A stretch of 31,051 nt of DNA from Chrysochromulina tobinii (lineage: Eukaryota; Haptophyta; Prymnesiales; Chrysochromulinaceae): NCBI GenBank assembly GCA_001275005.1, contig JWZX01003060.1, forward strand, positions 1-31,051, given 5' to 3'. Under the pieces are notes generated by a model, which was given only the letters and a program-made list of their open reading frames with translations, was not told the origin of the DNA and did no database searches. A program made the position numbers and the translations under genes. Below, one piece after another: positions 19,292 through 27,800 of this stretch. The stretch's first letter is position 1, and each line of letters starts with the position of its first letter.

Positions 19292-21643
19292 TCACTTCAT
19301 CTGCAGGCCGAGAGCCTTCGGGAAAAAGAACGCCATCACGGCAGCGCAAATTGCAAAGAGCACCGCGATACGCATGGCCAGCAATTTGTGCTCAGTGGCC
19401 GTGGCCCTCTTTTGGGTAAGATTGACGATGACCGTGGTGGCCTTGAGTATCTTTTCACGCGACGGGTCGTTCTTCGGGCAGCGGGAGGCGATGCGGCGCG
19501 CGAGTCGGTTGAACCACACGTACACGCCGTCGAGCGAGCCGGAGTCGAGCAGAAGCCGGGCGGTGAGGCCCTTGCGGATTTTCACGACGCCCGTAAAAAC
19601 TTTCGGGTTGTCGAAGACCTCCTCGAGCGTGGCGATGGCCATCACTTGCGGGATCGCGCAGAAGCGGAAGACCTCGGGTGTTTTGAGCATCTCGAGGTAC
19701 GTGAGGCAGTCGGGCACGAGCTCGAGAGCGTCCGCGACGAGGAAGTTGAGACAGTCGAGTCCCGTCGTGCGCGTGCCCATGCCGACGATCTGCGCACCGA
19801 GCGGGTCTGCCTTGGCATCGAAGGCGCCTTTCTTGGCACCGGCGCCGTGCGCCGTCGGCCGTGCAAACTCGCCGAGGTCATTGGTACGCGCGAATTTCTT
19901 CCGGACGTCCTGCGGCCAGAAGGCGCGGTTGTCAACGTAGTCCTCGAGGTAGTCACGTAGGATGTTGGTCTTCTGCAGGAAGAGACCCATCGAGTTGGCG
20001 ATCCCAAGGGTGTTCGCCGGCTTGTCGGCCGGCGCCTTGCAGAAGGGCCAGACGAAGACACCCTGCCCTAGACAGGCCTCGGTCTCCATCCCACGTCCCA
20101 CGAAGATGAGCGAGAGGCCCTCGCCCACCAGGCCGGCCACCATATGGCAGTAGCGTGCGTACGCCTCGCACGAGACCGTCCCCTGGCCCATGTCGACCGA
20201 GACGAAATCGGCCATGCCGTCGCCCATCTGGATGGTGATGTCGCGGATCACATCCTGCGACGACTTGGGCAGGCGGTTGAAGACGCGGCTGACAGCGCCG
20301 AACCCCTCAAGCAACTCACGCTCAGCGCCCTCGCCGACACCCGACATGCTCCACTTCTCATCGCCGAGGTACTCACGGCCAAAGGCGCGGAGGTGTTCGC
20401 ACTTGACGTGCTCCTTCCCCTTGAAGGCTGTCATATCGTCCTCGACGGTGTCGAGGCCACGCAGAACGATGTAAAAGATAAGGATGTCGACCGCAAGGTC
20501 CGAAGGCAGCTGCCGGATGACAGCTGCGAACGAGCGGCTGACCTCGCCCAGCTTCACATCACAGAAGAGCAAGTCGGTGTCGTCGGGCTTCACCTTGAGG
20601 TTGAGCGGCAGCGCCCCAGGTACAAACTTGAGGTAGAGCCCGCATGCGATCTCGAGCGGGTACGATAGCTGCTCTTTCTTCGAGTGCGAGTGCGTGGGCA
20701 CTTTGCCGTACGCGCCCTGCTTGTTCGCCGCGGCCGCCGCCTTGGAGCGCGTCGCGCTCGTAAGGTCGCGACGGCGCGCCTCGCGCTCGCTCTTCAGTGT
20801 GAGCGTGCGCCGCTCGGCGGAGGTCCACTCGAGCTTGGACTCGGCCGCTGCGAGATCAGCGAGCTCGGTGGCCGCCGCGCCGTCGTGCACGCCTCCGCCT
20901 TTGCGGTGCTCGCTCGGCGCATCAAAGCGACGGATGGGCGAGTACGGCATGAGCTTGAACGACTTATCAAGATCGCCCCACCAGCCAAAGAGCAGCTCGC
21001 GCGCGATGACGCGGAACCACGGGCTCCACAGCAGCGTCGGGTCCTCCATCCGGCGAGTCAGCTCGGCGGCAGTCACCCAGTCAACGGCCATCACCTCATC
21101 AGCATTGGGCGCGAGCTCGAGCGTCGTGCCCGGCGGCATCTGGTACAAGAGAAGGTAGTCGATCTCATGCTCTCCCCACGGCGTATTGGGGCCGTGAGTC
21201 ACCGAATCTGCCGCCCAGTAGTGCACGCGGCCCATGTACTTGAAGTTCTCCGCCTTCAGCGCGCCCGCCTTGGTGCCGAGCTCGTGGCGCAGCTTGCGCA
21301 CGGCTGCGTGCTTGATGCCCATCGGCTCGGTCTTGCCGTCGTAAACCTCGTCGACCTCCGGCGGCGTCTGCCCGTGGAGCGGGTGCGAGCAGCACGTGTT
21401 CGTCCACACGTGTGGGAAGGTAATCTTGGACGCTGCGCGCTGCTGCAGCAGCAGCCGACCCTTGTCATCGAAGAGCATCACGGAGAATGCGCGGTGCACG
21501 ATGCCCTTAGGCTGGCCGGCGACGAACTTGTGCACATTGTACTTGTTGTCAGACCCGATGATCTCGTCGTTGTAGTTGACGACGAGGCACTCGTCCTTCA
21601 ACATGAATTCGTGCTGCGACATGCCAGCGCCATAGGATGCCAT
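19292..21643 (-). CDS. IDI-SQS: Isopentenyl-diphosphate isomerase / squalene synthase fusion
   Basis: One polypeptide carries two consecutive isoprenoid enzymes. The N-terminal type I IDI (Nudix fold) interconverts IPP and DMAPP: it shows T-N-T-C-C-S-H-P with the active-site Cys, A-A-V-R-K-L-R-H-E-L-G, and G-E-H-E-I-D-Y with the metal and catalytic Glu. A charged, Ala-rich linker of about 85 residues follows. The C-terminal squalene synthase condenses two farnesyl diphosphates: Asp-rich motif 1 is L-D-T-V-E-D-D and motif 2 is D-Y-L-E-D, with G-D-G-M-A-D-F between. A C-terminal hydrophobic helix (A-V-L-F-A-I-C-A-A-V-M-A-F-F-F) anchors it in the ER. I chose ATG 21643 (M-A-S-Y-G), just before the IDI homology, giving 783 residues; the frame stays open to an ATG at 21805. 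No intron is seen. Such fusions are known in diatoms and related algae. Farnesyl diphosphate synthase, which acts between the two steps, is not included. Confidence 0.95.
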   Translation of the reverse strand: MASYGAGMSQHEFMLKDECLVVNYNDEIIGSDNKYNVHKFVAGQPKGIVHRAFSVMLFDDKGRLLLQQRAASKITFPHVWTNTCCSHPLHGQTPPEVDEVYDGKTEPMGIKHAAVRKLRHELGTKAGALKAENFKYMGRVHYWAADSVTHGPNTPWGEHEIDYLLLYQMPPGTTLELAPNADEVMAVDWVTAAELTRRMEDPTLLWSPWFRVIARELLFGWWGDLDKSFKLMPYSPIRRFDAPSEHRKGGGVHDGAAATELADLAAAESKLEWTSAERRTLTLKSEREARRRDLTSATRSKAAAAANKQGAYGKVPTHSHSKKEQLSYPLEIACGLYLKFVPGALPLNLKVKPDDTDLLFCDVKLGEVSRSFAAVIRQLPSDLAVDILIFYIVLRGLDTVEDDMTAFKGKEHVKCEHLRAFGREYLGDEKWSMSGVGEGAERELLEGFGAVSRVFNRLPKSSQDVIRDITIQMGDGMADFVSVDMGQGTVSCEAYARYCHMVAGLVGEGLSLIFVGRGMETEACLGQGVFVWPFCKAPADKPANTLGIANSMGLFLQKTNILRDYLEDYVDNRAFWPQDVRKKFARTNDLGEFARPTAHGAGAKKGAFDAKADPLGAQIVGMGTRTTGLDCLNFLVADALELVPDCLTYLEMLKTPEVFRFCAIPQVMAIATLEEVFDNPKVFTGVVKIRKGLTARLLLDSGSLDGVYVWFNRLARRIASRCPKNDPSREKILKATTVIVNLTQKRATATEHKLLAMRIAVLFAICAAVMAFFFPKALGLQMK

Positions 21644-21805
21644 ACGCAGCGTATCCGCGAAATGCAAAATCCGATGCACACAGAGCGGAGATAACATCTC
21701 CAGATGTCGACCCCACTTTCGTACGCCCCCTACGCCCGCGCGGCGCGGGCCAGCTCCAAAGTTTTGGAAAATGGCGCGCCCCGTCTCCGCGTCTGATTCA
21801 TACAT

Positions 21806-21987
21806 GGATTTGGATACGCGGTTCCGCTTCCCCTCTTCCGCGGTTGTGAGGGACGTGTTTGGCCCCGCGGCCGCGCCTCATCTCACATCTGGGTGGCTGT
21901 GGCGCGCCTCACGACTATCACTATAAAATGTTATACTAAACAACGGCTTACGGGTGTGCTTGAGCGTTCTGTGTGCGCTCTGGCGGA
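21806..21987. other. Short intergenic region between tandem - strand genes
   Basis: It separates the IDI-SQS 5' region from the GH7 stop. Around 21920-21950 it is AT-rich (TATAAAATGTTATACTA), which on either strand could serve as a core promoter, but this is weak. If the IDI-SQS start is 21643, the non-coding gap is 344 bp. Confidence 0.35.
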
Positions 21988-23508
21988 TCAAATGTCGTAC
22001 TCGTCGACGTCATCGTCGCCATCGTCGAGGACGAACCTCAATATTTCAGCGTTTGGTTCGTGCTGATAGACGCGAGTCGTGTCATTCGAGGCAACATTCG
22101 AGGTGCTGCATGGGGCCCGTAATTCGCGTGATTCTCGGCTTGATCGCACGCTGAGAGACGTCCTCTCCCGCCGCCGCCGCTGTTCCCTCGGCCTCTTGTC
22201 GTTGTCGCTCGTGCTCCACGCTCGCTCCTGCGGCTGGTCGAGCACGCGCAGGGCGCGTCGTCCTCTGAGCGAGAGCCCACAGCCAAGAACTAACAAGGAC
22301 GTGCCAAGGAGCACACCTAGCGGTTGTGCGCTCGGCTCTGATCTAGGCAGGATGAAACCCAAAAGGAGGAGGTGCGGCGCGAAGGGAGAAGGTGGAGAAG
22401 GTGGAGATTGGGGAGAAGGCGAGCATGGTGCTGGTGGCGAGGAAGGTGGTGGTGGCGAAGAAGATGGTGGTACTTCATGGGCAGGGTGTGGCGACGGCGA
22501 CGGCGATGGCGATGGAAGCGGTGGTGATGGCGGAGAGGGAAGTGGTGGTGAAAGTGGCGGCGACAAAGGCAGCGGGCTCCTCGGCGGCGACAAAGGCAGC
22601 GGGCTCCTCGGCGGTAACCCTGGCGGGATGTTCCGAAACTGCCCGAGGTTTCCCAGGCGTAGATCGGAGAGCGTGTACGTCGCCTGCCCCAGGACACACT
22701 CCATGCACTTGCCCTCGAGCCATTCGTTGGCCGTACCCGTGCTCCAGAGGGACGCCACGAGCGTCAGCCGCCCCATCGCCTCGCGAAACGCGCGAAGGGC
22801 ATCGGGCGGAAGCCCGCGCCCTTGTGGATTACCCGCCTTGTGCGGATCAAAGGCAACGACGCGCGAGCTCCCTTGCAGCAGGTTCACGCTCAAGCCTCCC
22901 TGGTCATCCATGTTCACCTCGACGTCGAAAGGGTGGCGCGTGTCCACCTTAAAGCCACGCCCAGGCCCGTACGCCTTCCTTTCCTGAGGAGATGCCGTGG
23001 GTCCGAGCGTGGTTAGGCAGCCCCACGCGTTGCAGGTGCCATCGTGGCCCACACCTGCACGCGTGTGAAGGTTCGTCGAAAAGGCGACATTGTTTGCCTC
23101 CAAGATGTCCGCCTCAAGGCAGACTGTGCCACCGGTGCTACCGTAGATGTCACAGTAGTTTGGAGAGGTTCTGCTTGGGTCTTGCATCGCGACAAGATAA
23201 ACGCATGCCAAGCAGCCACACGGAACGCCGCTCAGGTCAAGCGTGAATCGCAACGGACCCGATCGCAGATCAATCTTCAAGTACTCGTGATCCGCCCAAA
23301 GTGTCTTACGACTATCCTTGACCAAAAACACTCGCGTGTCACTCGTGACACGCAGTGTGCTTCCGTTCGCCGTGGGCCGAACTTTGTTGTGGTGATCGGG
23401 ATCATCAAGCGCCCAACCTGCGAGGCCTATCACAGGACCGACCGCCACCTGGGCATCCACCGCCGCAGCCAAGAGCACCGCCGCAGCCAAGGTCATGGGA
23501 ATTGACAA
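21988..23508 (-). CDS. Compact GH7 glycoside hydrolase with Pro-rich stalk and membrane anchor
   Basis: Residues 1-20 are a clear signal peptide. Residues about 25-290 match GH7 cellobiohydrolase/endoglucanase landmarks: F-T-L-D-L-S-G-V-P-C-G, then Y-L-V-A-M, then C-L-E-A-D-I-L-E-A-N with the catalytic E-x-D-x-x-E (Glu132 nucleophile, Asp134, Glu137 acid/base; codons 23113-23115, 23107-23109, 23098-23100), then S-L-W-x-x-x-x-A-N-E-W-L and a closing D-L-R-L-G-N-L-G. It probably cleaves beta-1,4-glucan. The catalytic part is about 265 residues against about 430 in typical GH7, so many tunnel-forming loops are absent. Residues 295-377 are a Ser/Pro stalk rich in S-P-P and S-P-S-P, a potential hydroxyproline-glycosylation region. 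Residues about 397-414 form a transmembrane helix. A basic, Ser-rich cytosolic tail ends in an acidic patch. GH16 was considered because it shares E-x-D-x-x-E, but the flanking motifs fit GH7. Confidence 0.85.
   Translation of the reverse strand: MSIPMTLAAAVLLAAAVDAQVAVGPVIGLAGWALDDPDHHNKVRPTANGSTLRVTSDTRVFLVKDSRKTLWADHEYLKIDLRSGPLRFTLDLSGVPCGCLACVYLVAMQDPSRTSPNYCDIYGSTGGTVCLEADILEANNVAFSTNLHTRAGVGHDGTCNAWGCLTTLGPTASPQERKAYGPGRGFKVDTRHPFDVEVNMDDQGGLSVNLLQGSSRVVAFDPHKAGNPQGRGLPPDALRAFREAMGRLTLVASLWSTGTANEWLEGKCMECVLGQATYTLSDLRLGNLGQFRNIPPGLPPRSPLPLSPPRSPLPLSPPLSPPLPSPPSPPLPSPSPSPSPHPAHEVPPSSSPPPPSSPPAPCSPSPQSPPSPPSPFAPHLLLLGFILPRSEPSAQPLGVLLGTSLLVLGCGLSLRGRRALRVLDQPQERAWSTSDNDKRPREQRRRRERTSLSVRSSRESRELRAPCSTSNVASNDTTRVYQHEPNAEILRFVLDDGDDDVDEYDI
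22556..22609. repeat. 27-bp exact tandem duplication in GH7 stalk
   Basis: 22556-22582 and 22583-22609 are identical and encode R-S-P-L-P-L-S-P-P twice. It is an in-frame expansion of the Pro-rich stalk. Confidence 0.9.
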
Positions 23509-23763
23509 TTGTCACGGGGCACAGCCCCTGGGAGAAAAGCGAACGTCGAAACGTACAAAAGACTTTACCATGCGATTTTAACGAAACTGCATGCCGGGGG
23601 AAGCTTGCAAAGCGGGACGTCGATAACCTCAGAATACGAAGTGTTTGTTTCCTACCTACACGAGGCCCTGGGGAAACCACGTCACGAGCAAGTGTTCCAG
23701 CCCAACCGAGTTTATACGAGGGACCAGCAGGCGACTCCGTGAATGAAGCCTGACTACCCGCTT

Positions 23764-24366
23764 CTACCCCCTACAAGGACTGCCCACGAGCCTCTCGAAT
23801 TCGGCATCGAGTTCGTCAGCGGGAAATGCGATTGCGCCGCCCATGTGGTGCTGCGGCGGCCCGGCAGCGGCATCACCACGAACAGGCGTATCGGAGGCAA
23901 GAATGGCGTCATCCTCGAGCACGGCCGCGCGCCGCGCGCTGTTGGCCGTTGTCCAGTCGTGTAGCAACTCGAGCTTCACATTCGACACGTGCCAGAAGTA
24001 GCACCGCCAAAAGGCCTCCTCTGAGATTCTCGCGGGCACAAGGCGATAGCGCAGCTCGCACAGCACTGCATCGGCCTCAAGCGCCGCACCTGCCATCGGC
24101 CCGCAGCCGGGCATGATGTTGCCCGTCCGAAAGGCAGTGTGCCGTTGGGCGATCGCCTCTGAAAAGTTGGACTCTTGAGCTATCTTGAAGATTCTAGCGC
24201 GCAGCTCGTCCTCCAGGATTGAGAATTGTTCGCTGAGCGTCTGCCAAGGCGCAATCGCAGCACCTCTTACCTCGCTGGCCTCTTCGTGCCGCAAATGTTG
24301 CGCTGGAGCGATGGACTCAAAGGCGGTAGTAGCAGCGTGCACCACAGTTGTGAGCACTGTTTGCAT
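23764..24366 (-). CDS. BSD-domain protein
   Basis: The protein of about 200 residues starts at ATG 24366, the first in-frame ATG; the frame is open a little further upstream to a stop, so a 5' exon is possible. The N-terminal half is helical (W-Q-T-L-S-E-Q-F and following residues). The middle has R-Y-R-L-V-P-A-R-I-S-E-E-A-F-W-R-C-Y-F-W, the diagnostic Phe-Trp of the BSD domain found in BSDC1/SYAP1-like proteins, TFIIH p62 and DOS2. The layout (helical N-terminus, then a BSD domain close to the C-terminus) is more like BSDC1/SYAP1 than p62. The molecular function of that group is poorly defined. The tail is Ala/Asp-rich without motifs. It lies in tandem between the GH7 and CFAP43 genes on the same strand, with gaps of 255 and 489 bp. 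Confidence 0.8.
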   Translation of the reverse strand: MQTVLTTVVHAATTAFESIAPAQHLRHEEASEVRGAAIAPWQTLSEQFSILEDELRARIFKIAQESNFSEAIAQRHTAFRTGNIMPGCGPMAGAALEADAVLCELRYRLVPARISEEAFWRCYFWHVSNVKLELLHDWTTANSARRAAVLEDDAILASDTPVRGDAAAGPPQHHMGGAIAFPADELDAEFERLVGSPCRG

Positions 24367-24855
24367 TCGCGGCGCCACCAAGTATCCGGAAATGCCGCGT
24401 AAGTTGCGCACGTCGCACCCTCGCTTGCATCACAGGTGGACTCGCTCAGCGGGGCCCCTCACCCTTCACACAAAAATGCTGTGAGACACTTGAGTGTTTG
24501 ACGTGAGAGTGAGAGAAACCCCTTAAAAGGAGCGAACAGAGTAGTGTGAAACTTCCCTCACAACTCACCGCGCTGGCACGTAGTGGCAGCGCCAGGGCAT
24601 GCCCACATCACTCTCGACGCGCACATTCAAAGAACACGTCGTTCGGCTCCGTCGAGCGTCGTCCGAAACCGCGTCAAGCGATATTCCCCTGTCATCCATG
24701 CGCGCCGATCCCCTGTTACCCACGCATGGCACGCCCGCACATGGCACCACACACACGCCCTGGCCGCTGCGGTGCCACACACGACACGTTCACAACCTGC
24801 CTCTCCCCGGGGGGCGCTCGCCTCTTCCATTGCTCTCGTGTAGAGGCCCACGAGT
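24367..24855. other. Intergenic region between CFAP43-like and BSD genes
   Basis: It contains the BSD gene 5' region and the CFAP43-like 3' flank. No conserved frame or RNA gene is recognised. Confidence 0.5.
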
Positions 24856-27800
24856 TCAAGTATCCGTCAACTGCCGGTGGTCGATGTGCGTAAACGTGGG
24901 GAAGGTGCGGCGGCGCAGGCGGTCGAGCTCCTCGCGCAGCAGCCCAATCTCCTGCATCTGCATGCCGACGAGCGTCTGCAACTTGCGCTTCATGTGCATC
25001 TCCTCGAAGCGCTTGTACGAGTCGCCACTCGCATTGGAGTTCTTGGACTGGATCTCATAGATCATCTCGCGTTCGAGCACCGAACCCTCGAGCTGCTCGG
25101 AGCTGGCCCTTGAGCGATTCCATCTCGGTGCGCTTGTCGACGATGAGCGAATTAATCTTGGCCACCTGCCGACGCAGATCGGCCATTTTCTCCTCGTGCG
25201 ACAGCTTGAGCTGCTCGAGCTTACGCTCCAGCGCCGCATTCTCGATGGCATGATTGTCCTGGCCGCCGCTCCGGATCGTCTCCTGCAGCTCCTTGGTCAC
25301 ACGCAGCAGCTGGAAATCCTTGGTGCGCTGGGTGAGGTCGGCCGCCTCCATGTCAGCCTTGGTACCCTCCCACTGCATGTACACGATGCCCTTGCGGAAA
25401 TCGCGGATCTCCTTGAGGATGGTCACCTTCTCGGCGCCGAGCTTGCGGATCTCGCGGTTGAGGTCGACGACCTCCGATCGGTGGATGAGCAGCGCGGTGC
25501 TGAAATCGGTCACAACGGCCGCCTCCTCCACTTCCACCTGGCCCTGCTTGAGCTTGAAGGGCAGCTCGAGGTTCCACGCGCCACGCAGCGCCTGCTGGCT
25601 GCGCTCCTTGAGCATCTGCTCGAGCTCATCGATCCGCAGCCGCAACCGCTCCTCCTCGCCCGAGAGCAGCGCGTAGAACTCGTTCATCCGGCCGAGCGTC
25701 GCCGTGCTCACCTTGAGCTGCTCCTCCGCCTCGATCTTCGTATCGCGCGCCTCGACGAGACGATCCCACAAGTCGAAAGAAATCCCCTCGGGCATGTCCA
25801 CGGCCGCGTCGAGCGCCTCGACCATCTGCTCTGTCTCGGGCGCGTCGAGCTTCGAGTACGGGTCCCGCGGGTACGACACACCACTGCGTTCGCCCGCAGC
25901 GGCCGCGTCGCTCGACACGCTGGCACCGGACTGCACAGCGACGAGCATCGCCGCGTTGGCGCGGCTGCCCGCAGGCGCCGCGGCGGCCGCTTTTGGCTTC
26001 GCGGCAGCCGGGCCGGCCTTCGCAGCTGCCTTGGTGCCCTTGGGCACGTTGAGCACCTTGCGTCGGTTGAAGAGCTTCTTGAGGGCATCAAAGATTTCGG
26101 GAGACGGTGCGGCGTCGGCCATGCGTTTCGCGTCGGCGAAGTCGCGCTTGAACCCCTTTTCCAGCTCCTTGTCTTGAGCCTTGTACTCCTCGACGAGCGC
26201 CGCCTGCGCGTTGCGCGTGCCCTCAAAGTCCGCCAGCCTGGCCGCCGCCTCCTCGTGAGCCATGCGAGCACTCTGGAGCTCGTCGGCGAGCGAGTTGGAC
26301 TTGGCCCGGAAGGCCGTCGCCGATTGCTTCGCCTGCGCGAGCCGGATGGTGAGTAGCTCGTTCTCATGCAGGGCGCTGTCGTACACGAGCTTCGTGTCGC
26401 GCAGCGCATTGACCCGGTCGTTGAAGGCGGTGCAAATGTCGACGATCTCCTGGCGTGTCTTGAGGAGCTCGGTGGACAACCCCTTGGAGCGTTTGTCGCG
26501 CTCGGCCGCGAGCTTCTTCTGCTTCTCCGCAAACTCCTTTATCTCCTTCTTGTCATCCTCGGTGAATTCACTCGGGTCCTTTGTGTCCATCCACTCGGGC
26601 TTGACGAGCGTGATGAAGATGGCCTCCTCCTCGCGCCGTGTTTCAAGCGTGCCGCCCATCATGTTGTTGAGGCCGCGCTTGCCCAGGGTGTCGCCCGACT
26701 CGGCGAGCTCGCGCGCGCGCTTCTCCTCCGCGAGCTTGTCGAGGCGAATTTGCTCCTGGGGAGAAATGTACTTGGCCGACTTGATCTCCTGATCGACCAC
26801 CTCGAGCAGCTTATCGGGCTCCTCCTCGAGCTCGATGCCCATCCGCTCTGTCGGCTCGCCGTCGCCTTTCGAATCGAGCCGCTCGAGCTCACTGATGATC
26901 TCAAGGATGCGGGCCTGCCGTTCCTTGATGCGCTCGAGCTCGCCGCGCTTCGCGTTGAGTAGCGAGGTGAGCTGGTTATTGAAGTCGATCTTGAGATCGC
27001 GCAGCTGCTCGCCGTGCAGCAGCATCTGTGCCGCCTTGCGCCACGGCGTGTGCAGCTGGAAGGTCGGATACAGCAGGATCTTCTGCTTCCCCGCCGCCGC
27101 GGCCGCGTCGCCGGGCGTGGCGCTGGCATCCTCGGCGGCGTCCTCGGCCTCGGTAGCAGGTGCGGCGGCAGGTGCGCCCGCGGCGTCGGCCGTGGCGGCC
27201 GCCGTCCTCTTCTGCGCGGCGAGCTCGGCCTTGCTGAGCACGCGCCCGATGCCCGACGCGAAGGTGTTGCCTTCAGCGAAGAGGGTAGCGGTGCCACCTT
27301 CGGTGCCCAGGTCACTCTCCTCGAAGCTGCCCACGATCAACTCGACACGTCGGAGCAGCTTCACCTTTTCGAGTGCCTTGGTGACGCTCGGCTTGGGCTG
27401 GGGCACCGTGTACGAGAGGCACTTAGGCATCCCCTTGGGCGGCGCGCCCGGCACGGGCAACCCGTGAAGCGTCGACAGGGGCGTTTCCATGCCCTGCCAG
27501 AACTCGCGGTGCATGCGGTCGCTCACGATCTGGTTGGTAATATTTTGCTCCTCGATCTTAGCTTTGAGCGCGTTCACCTTGTGCGTACCCTCCTGACGCC
27601 AAGCAGCCTGCTGTTGCTCATTGATCACAAAGTCTGCAGCCGTCAGCTTCTCGAGGTCATCGTCTGCGAGCGCCGCGTTGGCAGCGAGCAATCCGTCAAG
27701 CTCGTGCTTGAGTGCCTGCACCTTGGCCGCGAGCGCGTCGCGCGCCGCGCTCTCGGCCACGGGCGCGTTCGCGCGCTCGGCCGCGATCTCGAGCACCGTC

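Noticed and set aside
20684-21694. + strand frame of 336 codons opposite IDI-SQS
   Set aside because: It is the antisense shadow of a clearly homologous gene.
22079-22987. Gly/Glu-rich + strand frame opposite the GH7 stalk
   Set aside because: The Gly/Asp-rich repeats are the complement of the Ser/Pro codons in the stalk.
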